From Zygnema cylindricum (lineage: Eukaryota > Streptophyta > Zygnematophyceae > Zygnematales > Zygnemataceae): 64,000 nucleotides of DNA. The stretch spans positions 1 through 64,000 of the forward strand of contig JBBHKE010001463.1 in assembly GCA_037447655.1 (NCBI GenBank), written 5' to 3'. Made by a program: the position numbers and the translations under genes. A model generated the notes under the pieces. The model saw only the letters and a program-made list of their open reading frames with translations. It had not been told where the DNA came from and did not search any database. Numbering within the stretch: the first letter of the stretch is position 1; each line of letters starts with the position of its first letter. Of the stretch, positions 32,337-45,823 are shown in pieces.

Positions 32337-34020
32337 ATCCAAAAACCACTAAAAAGCATGTCGACATTCCGCGTAGACAAAAGTGTGCTTTCGGAGGTAA
32401 GAGGGATCCACCCGAGGATGGGTGGATCATAGACTCAGGGGCCTCAATGCATTTGTGCAAAGATAAGAGGTGGTTCATTAAACTGAGAAAGATCCCAACA
32501 GTTGAAATAGAGTACAGAGATGGTAGAGTAAAATTCACAAGTCTTGTTGGAACAGTTAACTTGAAGGTTTTAGTAAATGAAAATGCCTCAATTGTAACAC
32601 TCTCAGACGTTCTTTACATTCTACAGCTTAGCAAGAACCTAGTCTCAACAACAGTCCTACATGAAAAGGAGTTTGAAACAGGAACTAGGAAAGGAATCTT
32701 CACAGCAAGCTTTGATAATGAGGTTTATTTTATAGCTGAGAAGGGCAATCAAGGGATGTTCAAAATTGTTCTTTGCAATGAAAAGATTGTTCTCTACTCG
32801 TGTGCAAGTGAGATGATGTTTTGGCAGAAAAGGTTGGGGTATGTGCATCTGGATAGATTAAAGAAAATGAAAAAAAAATAGTTGAGGGTATTACATTTGA
32901 GGATGATGAGTCCTTTGATGATTGTAGTGGATGTGCCCAAGGGAATATTCATAGACTTCCATTTCCAAAGGCAACCACATTTAGGAGAGAGAAAGTATTG
33001 GATCTAATTCACACTAATGTTTGGGGACCAGCTAGGTATGCTTCACATTGGGGGAAGAGATGGATGTTAACCGTCATAGATGATTCGTCTAAATACACGA
33101 AGGTATAGTTTCTCAGACATAAGTAAGAGGTATTAAAATTTTTCAAAGAGTTTAAAGTATAGAGTGAAAAACTACATGAAACCTCAATAAAAGAGATAAC
33201 AAGTGATAATGGGAAAGAATAAACCTCAAGGGAATTTGAAAAAATATCTTAAAGAAGAACGAATTCATCATAAGAAAAATGTTCCTATAATCCGGAACAA
33301 AATGGAGTAGCAAAAATAGTGAATAGAACTTTAGGAGATATGTCTAGAAGTATGTTAACTAATAAGAGGATAGGGTTGCGATTTTGGGCGGAGTCTATGA
33401 AACATGTTAATTTCATAAAAAATAGAGTCCTTTCTTCAGCAAATAAGGAGAAAATTGCTTATGAGAGGTGGACAAGAAGAAAGCCTGATTTGTCTAGTTT
33501 AAAAGTGTTCGGAAGTCAAGTTTACAGTTTGTATTCCGATTAGACTAAATGGAAATTAGAGGAAAGAAGGAATCTAGGATATCTTGTAGGATATAATGAG
33601 AGCAAAGAAGGATAAAGGGTGTATTGCTTGAAAAAGAAAGATATAATTTTGGTAAAACACATAGTGGTGATGAATGAAGAGAAGTCCATTGATCCATTCA
33701 AATATAATAAGGAAGTCAAAATAAGATTTGAAACGGATGAGTTTTATGACTTTGACTTTGAAGAGAAAGAAGATGGAGAAAAAGAAAAATCTGCAGATCT
33801 ACCAAAGGAGAAGGAGGAAAGCACAGCATCCGAGGCAACGCCACAATAAGAAGTGGAAACCGACACCGGAAATGGAAGACAGTAAGCTGAAAATCTTCCT
33901 AAACGAAACCCAAAGATGCCCATACGGGCGTCTGATTTTGAAGGGGGAACAAGAAGTAGTAAACGACTTGAAGAAACACAAGTAAATAACCAACTCACAA
34001 AGATGTCTCACCCAGATAAA
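32337..34020 (+). pseudogene. pol: pol of element C: protease and integrase
   Basis: The protease motif is intact (WIIDSGASMHLC near 32425) and the frame is open to 32881, including the pre-integrase segment (WQKRLGYVHLDRLKKM). The integrase core (32881-33310) has several stops and frame changes. The motif expected as QNGVAER reads QNGVAKI, so the catalytic Glu is Lys as in element A. The C-terminal integrase and linker (33319-33985) include FWAESMKHVNFIKNRV and an acidic stretch. Confidence 0.8.
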
Positions 34021-35600
34021 CTTCAGACATACTTAGAGGCCATAAACACCCCAGAAAGAAGCCGGTAGATCACTGCTATAAATGAAGAAATGGCCTCCAT
34101 CATTGAAGCCAAAACATGGGAGTTGGTAGATTGTCCACCGGACCAAAAAATGATAAGATGTAAGTAGGTTTTTAAACTTAATTTAAACTCGGATAAAACC
34201 ATTGAAAGGTACAAAGCTAGGTTAGTTGCAAAGGGGTATACTCATAACAAAGGGATAGACTACGAAAAAACCTTTGCACCTGTAGTCAGGTTTAATTCTG
34301 TTAGAATCCTTTTAATTATAGCCGCAGCAAAGGATATCGAAATACACGAGATGGATATTAAAACGGCCTTTTTACACGGAGAGTTAGAAAAACAAATTTA
34401 CATAAGGCGACCTGAAGGATTTGTGGAAAGTGGGGAAAAAAGTAAGGTTTGCAAATTGATAAAATCACTCTATGGGCTTAAGCAAGCCCCGCGACAATGG
34501 AATATTAAACTAGACGAATTTCTGACCAGTTTGAGGTATAACACAATTAGTTCAAATCACTCCATATATTTATTTGAGGATGAGAATGGAGTGATATTTA
34601 TTGCTATTTATGTGGATGATTTGTTGGTCTTAAGCAAGTCATTACATAAGATAAACAAACTAGAACAGGTTCTTAGAAGCCGTTTTGATATGAAAAATCT
34701 CGGTGAAGCGAAATACATTTTGGGAATTCAAATGGAGAGAGATAGAGGGATTAAGATTCTAAGACTCACACATAAAGAAGCAATCAATAATATGCTACAA
34801 AAACTTCACATGGAAAAAACAAATGGATGTACTACTCCCATGGATTTGAATAAAGTGTTTGAGGGGAGTGAAGAAAGATGAATATTGACTTTTAATGATG
34901 AGATGGATGAGATAGAAAGAAAATTTATGGAATATATCCTTTATCGGTAGATTGTAGGCAGTTTAATCTATTTTATGAACTATACCCGTCCGGATATAGC
35001 TGCAGCTGTAGGTGTCCTTAGTATAAGTCTAAAACAACCAAGAAAGACAGACTAGGAGGCTGCTAAAAGGGTGATGAGGTATCTTGTGGGGACAAGGGAA
35101 TTCTGGTTGTATTTCGGAGGGGAGCACACTAACATCACCACCTGGAGTGATGTCAGTTATGGAGATGTGGCTTTAAGGCGGTGTACGACTGGATATGTGT
35201 TGCAAATTCAATCCGGTGTATGTTGTTGGAGTAGCAGTCAACAAAAAGTAGTTGCTCAGTCCACTATAGAGGCTGAATACAGGGCTTCCTAATATGCAAC
35301 CAAAGAATTAATGTGGGTTAAATCTCTCCTTGAAGAACTTGGGTTCATGAAGTCTGAACTCAAAATGTTTTTTGTGATAATCAAGGTGCTATTTTTATTG
35401 CAGCTAATCCGAAACATCTCTTCAAAGCTAAACATATGGATATTAGACTAAGCTTTGTCAAAGAGAAGGTACAAAATAAAATAATTAAACTGGTTCATAA
35501 AAACAGATAGAGAAATGATTGTAGAAATGATGACAAAACCACTGCTTTCCCCTAAGTTGATTTTTTGCAAATAAAATTGTGGATTAAAATTAAAAGGTGA
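34021..35600 (+). pseudogene. pol: pol of element C: reverse transcriptase and RNase H
   Basis: RT palm and fingers are well preserved at 34351-34881 (MDIKTAFLHGELEKQIYIRR; LYGLKQAPRQWN; YVDDLLVL; LGEAKYILGIQMERD). RNase H continues from about 34970 (NYTRPDIAAAVGVLS; 35071-35292 with STIEAEYRAS; then NQGAIFIAANPKHL in a shifted frame). Stops lie at 34066, 34165, 34879, 34948, 35053 and 35290. Confidence 0.8.
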
Positions 35601-35617
35601 CAATCTATTAAAGGGAG

Positions 35618-36506
35618 TGATGAAAAGATGTAATTAATAGTTCACTTCTCTAATTTATTTCCACATTAAAGAGAGAGAGTGAGGATCAAAGGCACACCAT
35701 GGCTGCCGCGATATTTAGAAAGTGGCAGATTTAGAAGTAGAGGATATTTTACCAAAATGGTAACTAAGTCCAGATTTGAATCTGGGTCTGCGGACCACTA
35801 TATATTCGTACCTCTTATCCACTAAGGCGTTATCGAAACGATACACGTGACGGGTTTCAAAGATATGTAAACATTAACGCAACAGCTAATTAACACCAAA
35901 CTAACGAAGAGGAACAATTCATGCATGTACGCGAATGTGAACCGTGTTAAATATGTTTTGATCGGACGGCCAACATTATAGCCGCCACTCGAAGTGAGCT
36001 TTTGGCAACATACGTAGATATCGTCACGTGGTGCCACGTGGCGCCATATTATTTGATACCAAATAAGATGGGAGGAGGAACCATGGCTCCCGATTTGACA
36101 AGTGTCACCTTCTTGACCTTGTCATACAATGGTCGTACAATAAATACATCGCCCATTGTACCTTCTTGTACTATATAGTGTTCCTATTGGACTAGGGTTT
36201 AGTAGTAGGTAGTCGTGAGTAGGCAGACCAAGATTAGTGATATTTAGGGACCTCTCTCTAAGAGAGTTTGTAACTATGAAGGTCATCTTTGACCAGCCAT
36301 AACTTATTGCTCAGGGGAGCGAATTCAGTGATTCTTTTTGCGTTTGACTCAGAGGAGTCTTGTCCTTACAGAGGTGATGGTGGTCAGAATATTTTTGTGC
36401 CTGGGCGGCGCTTATTTAGTGGGAAATTGGTAGGGGCAAATGTTATCCTAGAGGCGCTTTACGTAGGGTGCTCATTCAGTGGGTCAATGGAGACCACCGA
36501 ATTTCA
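35618..36506 (+). repeat. 3' LTR of element C
   Basis: TGATGAAAAG ... ATTTCA, 889 bp. Antisense unit: A box 35829-35819, B box GATTCAAATC (35782-35773, best match in the window), T4 run after it. Leader hairpin GACTC-AGAG-GAGTC at 36346-36359; the second hairpin is partly degraded. Confidence 0.8.
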
Positions 36507-38238
36507 GTTACGAATACGTTTAATTATTGCACAAAAAGATTAATGCAAACTTAAAATATTTCATTCATAAGTGTTTAGTATATAAGTTTTACCTTAATAA
36601 GATAAAAGTGATATACTATAACTTTTTATTTTTTATACATATAACATTTAAGAATATTCCCCAATGATATCAAACTTCTTTGGTATGACCTTAATATTGT
36701 GTAAAGCACTAAATTGGGACAGTTGGTTTCGCGTTGTTTGGAACAAACAAAGGTGTGTGTCATAATTGTATTGTCGTGCGTGTAAAATATACATAGGATA
36801 TTTTTTTCTTACTAATACTTCAAATCATCCTAAGTCCATTCCCTAAAGGTTGTTTTTTATTAAACATAGTGACAAAACTAATGTATAAAAAATAGTTGAA
36901 TGTCAAGAGTTTGAGTGCGAAAGCTTAAACATAACATATCTTTAATATACTATAAAAGGGTTCGTTCCCATATGCGAAAGTAAAAGATGTTTTTTTTGTT
37001 TTTTTCCTCCAAAGGTGAGTATATAGCGAGAAAATAATATGCTACACAAAAAAAAAGTAAAAACCACGGTACAATTTGCGTTACTCCAATTTCTCGTCTT
37101 TCTATTTTGAACCTACTAACACGTCACTCCACCTCATCTTTAAAATTTTATCGAAACCGACCCGCCAGGTGATTCCACTAAAAGTAACAGTTGAGCAACG
37201 ACGTCGTTGCACGCGTCACACATTTTTTATTTTTTTTTGCAAGAGGGAGATTACACACTATTTGTTCTCCTTGCTCGTTATGTGCGTGTTAGTAAAAAAA
37301 TGACGAACATGTACGAAAAAAAATTGCAGGGGTCTTAGACCTCCGTTTTCATTCATGAGTCTCTTGCAAAAGTCTAGGCCCGCGTCGTCACTTCCCCTCC
37401 CTCTCACGCTACCGATCCTCTCGCTATTCTCGTAATGAAATGTTTTTTTTTACACTACATGTAATTTCACTAATAGCGATTCACGGTGTAGTTTTGTCGA
37501 TGTCTACAATTTGTAGCAAGTTTTGTGGGCATGGGAGCGTACCCTAAAACTTTTAGAAACCTTAATAAGGCCTGTAAACTCTAAAAATCCCCAGATCACT
37601 CTGAAGACCCTTGAAAATATATAAAATAGAAGCTACAGTAAAGACTAAGCCAACAACTCGTTCGTCACGTAACTCGTGGGAATGAATAAAAACGTGGTGT
37701 CGTCCTTGGCGCCCCCCCGGCCGGGCCTTTCGCCCAACCTTTTTGATCCGCTCTAAATTTGTATGAAATTTGTACATAAAAATTTTGTGTATTTCATAAA
37801 AGCGGGGATATTCATATCCTGTCTTGTCCACACTAGTCAATCGAGTCTTTGGCGCTATTTGCGATTCCTGGTGTACTTTCCTGTCTTGTAGTTCACGTTT
37901 CGACAGCGAAACTGATAAGAATAAGTCCGTAACGGCATGTCGCTTACAACGGTTGACGTTATGGCTCACTGGAATCTGGTCGGCCAACACGTGTCCCGTT
38001 GTGCTGTAAAATCTTCGTACATCCGGCATCATTGTCCGTCAACATTTCCAGCCATTCAGCGCTAGAATGTTCATAAACGTGTTGTTTACCTCCTCAAGCT
38101 GTAGTCACGAACCGATACGTTTGTTTCAAGATTAGAATTATTAAGATATAACTCGATGTACCAATTCCGATCAGTTATAATGTCAATTCCATAACCTAAT
38201 ACTGTCAGCGTCAATTTTGTTCTATGCCGAAATTACGT
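36507..38238. other. Intergenic, transposon end at 37469
   Basis: No gene supported. CACTAATAGCGATTCACGGTG followed by TA (37468-37490) is a right-type end of the TACACCG element family; a weaker one (GCGATTCCTGGTGTA) ends near 37876. Left partners were not found. Confidence 0.45.
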
Positions 38239-38738
38239 TTGACTTGTGCAACCCTAATAGTGAAAAAAAGATAGAAAACAGCAAAAAACACGGACAAGAG
38301 AAGTTAAGAGCAAAAACAGAAAGAATACCAGGCATGTATAGGGTTAAGATATCCCCTAGTTTGTGAACCATATTTTTTCTGAAAAGCTCTGTAGGCTAAG
38401 CTTTACGCACATTTCTTCTGTTTCGAATTAAAACGTTTTTTGTCAGCTTTTTCTCTTATATATCTATCCACTTTTTCTGGTGTTTTTTTGGCTACTGCTG
38501 TTGTTACAAACCCGAGGCAAAGCCTAAGCTTGTGGCAATCATTAACGTTAAAGTTAAAACTAGGTTTTTCCTTAAAAGTAATAAAACTTTAATCTGCTTT
38601 TGTTGCGATTTACAACAGAAGTCTGTCCTTCCTCGACAAATTTCATCTCCCTTCCACGACATTTTTTCATTTTTTTCCTTCAACAGATATTTCCGCAGCT
38701 AATTTCATTTCGTTCAGCAAAACTTCGTTTATTCCACA
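38239..38738 (+). promoter_or_regulatory. Upstream region of the membrane-protein gene
   Basis: 500 bp before ATG 38739. A TATA-like CTTATATATC lies near 38455. The last 100 bp is pyrimidine-rich without long open frames, consistent with a 5' UTR. The transcription start is not determined. Confidence 0.3.
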
Positions 38739-41058
38739 ATGACGGCACAAAATGAAAATGTGACATTTGACACATTTGTGGATATGAGGTCTGTGGAGGA
38801 TGTGGACGACGAGCATTTGGATGACGTCATCGCAAAGATGCACGGATTAGGCACTACTTTAATGGCAGCGGTACGGTTGCAACTTTGGTCTCTGTTGACT
38901 TTGGCTTGATTTTTGGTTTGACTTTCTGGTTTGACCTTCTTTTTTGTCTTTTCTGACTTGCATGGACTAGATCATACATGGATCAATTTGTATTGGCTTG
39001 GTTTGGTTTTGGCGTATGATGGTCGACTTCAATTGGATCCCTTTTGACTTGCTTTCGCTTTTCTTCATCCGTTTGACATGTAGCGATTTTGGTTTCTTGG
39101 CTCATTCACTATTGACTTGTGAAATTTCATTCCTATGGAGTGGCTCGTAGCGACTTTGAGTTTTCTTTTGGTTTTGGTTTTGAACTCGACGGTCATCCAT
39201 CGAACTCGGTTCATTTTTCATATTTTTTTTGTGATTGGTTGTGAAGTTTCTTGTCTCCTGGTGGAATAATTTGGTCGAAATGATATTGTACGAGTCCTCA
39301 GACTCCTCATTCAATGTGGTTTTGACCTTTTCTTGAAGCACTGTAATATGACGGATTATGTTAAGCTTCACTGAAACCAATCCCTATGTAATTGAATGTA
39401 TGTCTCATCGTGGCCTGAATCAAGCGTTGGTCTACATTGCCCAGCTCTATTAGAGTTTCTATCTCTAATTTGAGTGGGTATTTTTTTAGCCCAAAATCAT
39501 ACAACATAAGATGTTAACGCTGATACTTCTTTAGCTCTTTTAGCGATGGACGGTGTAATCTATCAATGCTCGCTGGTTTTTAGATTGGCGTTCATACCAG
39601 CTGGGTTGAGAAAAACCTGAAGAAAAATCATGAATCTCTGTAGTTCTAGTGAACTTATAAGTCCATTAAGGAAACTGTTGAAATATTGTTTCCCTGGTTT
39701 TCTCCATATCTTGCTCGGGATTAGAACCTAACTGGTTTTTTTATATTTTTTCTGGTCTTTTGTCATTCTTTGTCTGCAGCTGCCGGGTGACTGTGAAGAA
39801 GATCTTATTCGGCCATCACATTCTTTTGAAAAAATGGTGGGTTACATTTCTCATTTAATTTTTTCAAGTTGTGTAGTTTAGATGTACATTCTTACACGTG
39901 ATTTCTGCCAACAGTTCACTGTTTTGGTTGCAAATTATATCCCTTTTTTGAACTTCTTTTGTTTAGCAGCTTTCCTTTTTTTCGGCATAACGTGAGTCGC
40001 TAGTAGTGTTAATGACTAATTTGTAGCCCGCTTTTTTTGCACCCTGAACATATTCTCAATATGGTAAACGACTGAAAATAGTCCACGTCGCTCAGACTTA
40101 AACGAGAGTCAATAGCACTAAAGTATAGCTTTGCATTTCTTTAACGTGCAGTGTTTTCTATGGTTGTCCTCACCGTGACTGCATTTTTTTGCAATTAGAG
40201 TAAGTGCTATAATGGAATCAAGATCGAAAAATAAACGATTCATTTACTGAAAGTGGATTCAGTATTCTATGGGAACACTGACTGTATTTTGTTGCAATTA
40301 TAGTAAGTTCCATAGTGGAAGCGAAATCGTAAATTGTAAATAAAATATTCATTTTCTAAAGGAAGATTCAGTGTTCTATCAGAGTTTTGCCTGTATTTTG
40401 TTGCATCTACAGTGGAATTAAATCAGAAATAATATATTCATTTACTGAAAGTGGATTCAGTATTCCTTGGGAGCATTGACTGCATTGTCTTGCATGCATA
40501 GTAATTTGTACAGTGGATACGAAATTGGAAATAAACTATTCATTTGTTGAAGGAATTTAGTACACAGTGAATTGCTATTGCTGTTAATAACACCAATTTT
40601 GTCTTGGTTTTTTTTTTTTTGCCTCTTGAACACAAAACAACGATTGTTATTTTTCGTAACGCTAATCCTTTTTGCGGCTCACATTGTCCACCTCATTTGA
40701 TCTGAAGACAGAGTTATTAACACTAAAACCGTCCTCGTATCGATTATTTATTATTGCTTAAAGTGTTTTCCGGTTTTTTCCTATGGGAACTTCACAGGTG
40801 AACTCTCTTGGTGGTGTTGGATATGGAGCTCATAACAACAACTTTCAAACAAAGCTGGGTGCTTCTACTGAGATTGTTGTTCTTCCCAGAAGATACCATT
40901 TTCTTTCTGTACTTATACATATGATTTTGGTGCTTCTTCTTTGTATGTTAGTTGTGTATTGTTGGATGAAATATCACAGGATTGAGTTTGTACAGTTAAG
41001 TATCCCTCAATCGATTCGAAACTTGATGACAGAACAAGCCGAGACGCCGGTCCTTTGA
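38739..41058 (+). CDS. Small single-span membrane protein, three exons
   Basis: I do not recognise the family. Exons 38739-38870, 39780-39836 and 40798-41058 join in phase 0 with GT/AG introns of 909 and 961 bp, giving 149 residues. Exon 1 starts MTAQNENVTFDTFVDM and has an acidic patch (VEDVDDEHLDDV). Exon 2 encodes LPGDCEEDLIRPSHSFEKM. Exon 3 has a Gly/Asn-rich stretch, then PRRYHFLSVLIHMILVLLLC and on to VVYCW: one hydrophobic span at about residues 98-120, preceded by PRR and followed by KYHR. A 29-residue polar tail follows. No signal peptide is seen. Topology is uncertain. The ATG has A at -3 and there is no sign of an upstream exon, but one cannot be excluded. The very short exon 2 is supported by perfect splice phases. 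Confidence 0.6.
40176..40560. repeat. Degenerate ~105-bp tandem repeat in intron 2
   Basis: About four copies, starting near 40176, 40281, 40389 and 40486. Each begins GACTG(C/T)ATT...TTGCA and contains ATTCATTTACTGAAAGTGGA or a variant. Intronic, non-coding. Confidence 0.65.
40561..40745. mobile_element. MITE-like repeat in intron 2 (copy 1)
   Basis: It starts TACACAGTGAATTGCTATTG and includes CTCTTGAACACAAAACAACG and ATTAACACTAAAACCGTCCTC. A clearly related copy lies at 61150-61345 inside the FYVE-START gene. The left end resembles the TACACYG family; the right end is not an inverted match. Confidence 0.5.
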
Positions 41059-41225
41059 AAGATTACGGGACTCCTGTTGTTATCATAGTTTTAGGAACAA
41101 TTGTTACTTTTTCGGGAATACGTCGGTTGTTGAAAACCTACAAATTATATGTACTTTCAGGAGACACCAGTTGTTTGAAAATTATTACTGGACTCCTGTT
41201 ATTAATTATTTGTACTTTTTTTTTA
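41040..41225. repeat. Diverged tandem duplication across the stop codon
   Basis: GAGACGCCGGTCCTTTGAAA (41041 on) recurs diverged at about 41161 (GAGACACCAGTTGTTTGAAA), each followed by ACTCCTGTT(G/A)TTA and a TTACTTTTT-type run. The first copy contains the stop codon of the membrane-protein gene. Unit about 120 bp. Confidence 0.6.
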
Positions 41226-41229
41226 TTTC

Positions 41230-44200
41230 GGCATGATCAGTACTATTCAAGAATAATGAGGTTGTAAACCTAAAACTGAAAACCTAAAACCTGAAACCTT
41301 GGGTAGTGTCTAGGAATTGTGTCCTCGAGACCGAAAATACGACTCAGGCCGAGGCGTGAGCGGTGTACTAAACTTAATTTTATTTTTCAAATAACTAGGA
41401 TTGAATAGGGTCCTGTATCGTCTATTTTAACTTGTACGTTTTTCCCCTCGGTTGTACCGGAACTGTTCGATACTGTTAACTTCTTTTTTTACTTTTATTT
41501 TAAACTTTTTTTGCACGAGTAACAGATAATGTCCGAGTGGTTTTTTGAAATTCTGACTGCTTGAATTGTGACTGCAAATGTTCTCATCATGAATAATCAT
41601 TTATTTGTTTATTTATTGTTGATGGTCCAAACATTTTCTCTCTCCATTTTGGTAGAGAGTGTATTGAAACTTGAATAACCAACAAACATACAATTTTATG
41701 TTGTTTTTTTAACATCTTTCTAGGAATGATAATATTACCCGGAAAGCTCTGAAATGGGCTCTTTAGTTCGGTCGCTAGTAAATGCGAAGGTTTTCACTAT
41801 GTCTTTCTTCTGATAGAATTAAATATTCCATAAATTAAAACTTCCTATGATATTTTTTTTCACAAATATGACCATGAAGGCGACAACAACACAGGAAAAT
41901 GTCAACAGATTATATTTTGTCATTTTTTTCTGCTGTGCGAATCCGTTCGAGACAATTCTTGTGTCTATCGTGATTTTTAATCGCTTGCTTTTGGGTTCTT
42001 ACCTCTTTTCTTCCAGAGGAACTTTCAGTTTTCGCCCCAAATTTTGGTTTAAAATTTTTGGGTATCAGTTGTTTGCACTATCGAAGTTTTACTCTCGTTC
42101 TCATGGGAAACGATACAGTGAGTGCACTATTTTGAGGAGTTTTGTATGTTTGTGTCGCATGTAACATTGCACGATTCACCCTCGTGTGCGTGTAAATTTC
42201 TCTCGTATAATTGTTTTTTAAAGTTGATATGCGTCTTTTATGCAAGAAAACATGTACATGTCTAGGGAGGCTATCTTGTTTAAAGATATCTCATATATCT
42301 CATTGAAAAGTGCAAGGAAGAGAAGAATTGGAAAATAGGAAACACTTCTGAAAATGTTTTACAATGTACTCTCCAAACATTCTAAAAGCTCCATATGTAC
42401 ATGCTCCTCAAATGCAATGATCACGGTGTGGAATATGTTTAAAACATGTTCACACGAGCGTACTCTGAAGTTCGTAAAACAAAAGTAAGTTTATACTTAA
42501 TGGACTTGTATTCAATTGGTATGCATTTAGTACGTATGGTAAGTCGTTCAAATTGTTGGGTGTACTGGAGTCCTCATCCCACGCTGGAACAAAGTCCACA
42601 AAGTTCAAAAGGTTCACAGAGTTTAATGTCTTTCTAGGTTTTGTCCAAAGGGAGTGGGAGAGGGAAAGGGATAGGGAGGGGAAGAGGGAAGAGGGGTGAG
42701 GCAGATGCTAGTCGGGGTTTTCTAGACTTTCCACCAAGAGATCTTTTTCCATATCCACAACCTTCGTGATTATAGACCTTATATTGGGTGGTCATTTAAT
42801 GTGGGTATCTTCTCTTTGTGGTCAATCGGTTGGTAGTTAATCAGGTAGATACTTGTCTTAAATACTATTGGTGGATACTTGTTTTAGATAGCATTGGTAG
42901 TTGTTTTTCCTGGTTAGCTTTATCTTGTTTGTTGAATGTTTTAGACCATTAGTCCACCTTCTCTCGAGCCGTGCAGTCTTTTACAATCTTTTTGTTTTTG
43001 TCGCCCCTTTGTACCCGGATGACTTGACCGTTGCAAGTTTCGCAATCACAATTCTATTCCTTTGAAGGAACGGAAACAAAAAATAATTGGCATCTTAATG
43101 CGGATGCTTGGGTCTCGTTATTCGGAATAACTAGTTTGTTAGTTTACAATATTGTAGCGGGTGTCAATTGTGAAACTCCTTAGAATTTCCGGTCATGATT
43201 TTCCATCGACGATTCTGATGCATTAAAACAAAACGAAAGGAAAAGGTACCATCTTCCAATGCGACGCATTTAAATGCGATTCTGTGATGAAATTGGGAAA
43301 GTACAACGTGGGTCATTATTGGTGTAAATAAATTATTAGCCTAGGGAAACAAATAAAGTCTTAATTGTAAAGGGTGCGATGGAAAAACCCTCTTGGTACA
43401 AAGGAAATGAAAAAAAGAAGGAAAAAATAAGAAAACAAACCTAAGCCTACAAGAGTCTAGAGAAAAAATAGGCAAAGGCATAAAGGACAAACAAACAAGA
43501 CACCGCGACTAAAAATAAGTAACCGCTAAAGCTAACTAAGAATACGAGACCGGCAACCATGACAAAGTGGGGTCCACAACCTCGAATATCGTGGGGCAAC
43601 CTCGAATATCGTGGGCAACCTCGAATATCGTGGGTGTGGACTGGATCCCCTCTGTGCGGAAGCCAAGGTTTGCACTCGCGGAAGGGTAACTAATACATGT
43701 TGACAGTAGAAAGCAAGGCTTGGTGGAGGACTCCCTGAACCTTTGGATTCGATTGTGTTTTGGTTTTCATATGATTTGTTGTTTGAAATCTCTTGATGCT
43801 TCAAACACAAGACTTAGTTAAGAAAGCGCAATGGTCAACATTTGATTACATAAAAACCAAAGAATTAAACTTCAAAGAAGGGAGTGAAAAAACGAACACG
43901 GATTAAAGAAAGCGATACAAGATAACAGTGATAAAAGTTTATTGTTGGGAAGTAGATAAGTGTTACAAACCTTATTTTGGGTTCAATAGCCTAAAGCCAA
44001 CAAGACTTCAACATTATTTAATATATTTAACACAAATTTAGTATACACATTCCCATGGTGTAGCCTCATTCCTATAATTATAGTTTGTATTCACATGGTC
44101 GACGTTTGAACGTGAGAAAAGGTTTCCGCGATTTCCCCATTATTACTGTAAAATGTATAAATCGAAGCTGAGTGCGCTTTCCCGTGTCGACGCGACTCAA

Positions 44201-45823
44201 TTTCGCATGACGACGCCGTTACTGAACACTTTTGATGTACTTTTTAACGAATCAAAAAAGTTAGTGTAGGACTGTAGGGACTGTCACGTTTCGAATAGTA
44301 CACTTTTTAAAGACCTCGTGAAATAGGGTACTGTAGTTGACACAAATAAAATCCTACCTGTAATAGCATAAAATATAAAAACAGAACTATCGTCTCTATC
44401 TTAGATTCGGGAGGTCGTATTTTACGGGTGCCGACAAATTGTAATCTAATCAGCGCCAATAGCGATTTCCTATGTAAGGGTAACCTTCCATCAGGCGTTC
44501 CCAGTAATCGTACGAACACGTTTACTGGGAGTAAAATTTGTAGCACCCTTCCATCAGGTCGTGCCAGTGAATGAGGTGTTAGATTGCGATTGGTACCACG
44601 TGTCAACTACGTTACAGTACTGTACTGTCGTGCGTATAGTGTCCTGTGCGTAATGTGGCGGTCCGTACATTTAATGCTTTTTATTAGCTTATTGGTACCA
44701 AAGTGCATTAAAAGTGTCAGTGCGTCGACACGGAAATTTAGTGGCGTCGGCACGTGGAAGCGCACACAGAGTTAACTCAGAGAATAGACGGCTTAGCGGA
44801 AATCACGTGAGCCTGTTCTCACATTTACAAACTTCGACCATGTGAACACTGACTAACGCAGCTACACCAATGGGAACGTGGAGACAACTTAGTGGTTCTA
44901 AGTACAACTGCAAGTGCGACGCACGACGTGCTACAAGCAACAAAAAAAGTGATTGCCCGGTAAAAAGAAAAACAGCTCGCTGGCCGGCACACACGCAGCC
45001 AATCAAAACGTCTGAAGAGTCGCGTAACTCACGGCGGCAGGGGCAATAAGAAAACAAATGACTGACAAACCCGACTGCCCGGCACTCGCGCAGCCAAACA
45101 TAAAGGTGGAAAAGTTAACGGACAGACAGACTGACGGACGCTTCGCGCTTTGTTATATAGACGTACGTGAGTTTGTGTTACTGTTTCTTTTGGCATTTAG
45201 CTCGTTGAACTCAAAATAAAATGGTAACGCTTCTTTTCCCCCAATTTAAATATATATATATTTTTACACTGATAAGCAATTCACGGTGTGATATAGTCGT
45301 CGTTATTGGCTATTCGGACAAACCTGGCTAGGGTAAAGTACAATGACAGTTGTCCAATGACAAGCGTACAACTACACATAAGTCACTCGACGGGTGTCGA
45401 CGCCCATGGCAAAAAGACAAAATGCTTAGGCAAGTTACGCCACGTATGCATCATTTGTTTATTTAGGATTTACTGATCGTCTATTTTCTTAAGACCATGG
45501 TCCCTCGTACCTGGCCGGCGTACCATCATTTGGTCCGTAAGCGAATCATATTCGGATACGATGATGATATGCCGCTGTACGGAACCAGCCTCACGATTCG
45601 TGTCCGTGACTTCAGAGCAACACTATACTATCCAAGATGGTGTGGCTGTCAGATGACGTCATCCCATAGCTCACGAACTAAAAGTCTGTGGTGTTGCCTC
45701 CGCGAGCGATGTGACATCGTCGCATCGATTGGACGTCTCGTCCTCCGTAATGGCCACAAAATGACAAAATACCATAGTACGGACGTCAAATTCAGTTGCA
45801 TACCTTGTGTAAGTACAGTACAG
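41230..45823. other. Intergenic, no supported gene
   Basis: A purine-rich tract (GGGAGAGGGAAAGGGA type) lies at 42645-42710. A three-copy 19-20 bp tandem, CAACCTCGAATATCGTGGG, lies at 43577-43634. A degenerate reverse copy of the hairpin-tailed repeat is at 43371-43404. A right-type TACACCG-family end (AAGCAATTCACGGTG) is near 45277. No exon chain could be built. Confidence 0.45.

Larger units (their letters stand above)
29340..36506 (+). mobile_element. Ty1/copia retrotransposon C (decayed)
   Basis: 5' LTR 29340-30225, PBS, gag, protease, integrase, RT, RNase H, polypurine tract (TTAAAGGGAG) and 3' LTR 35618-36506. A solo family A LTR lies in gag (30358-31346). The borders (ATTTG/GTTAC) do not give a matching duplication. 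Protein order and sequence match element A, but the LTRs are a different family. Confidence 0.85.

Noticed and set aside
43532-43810. Minus-strand frame across the 20-bp tandem repeats
   Set aside because: Openness comes from the tandem CAACCTCGAATATCGTGGG units; no other support.
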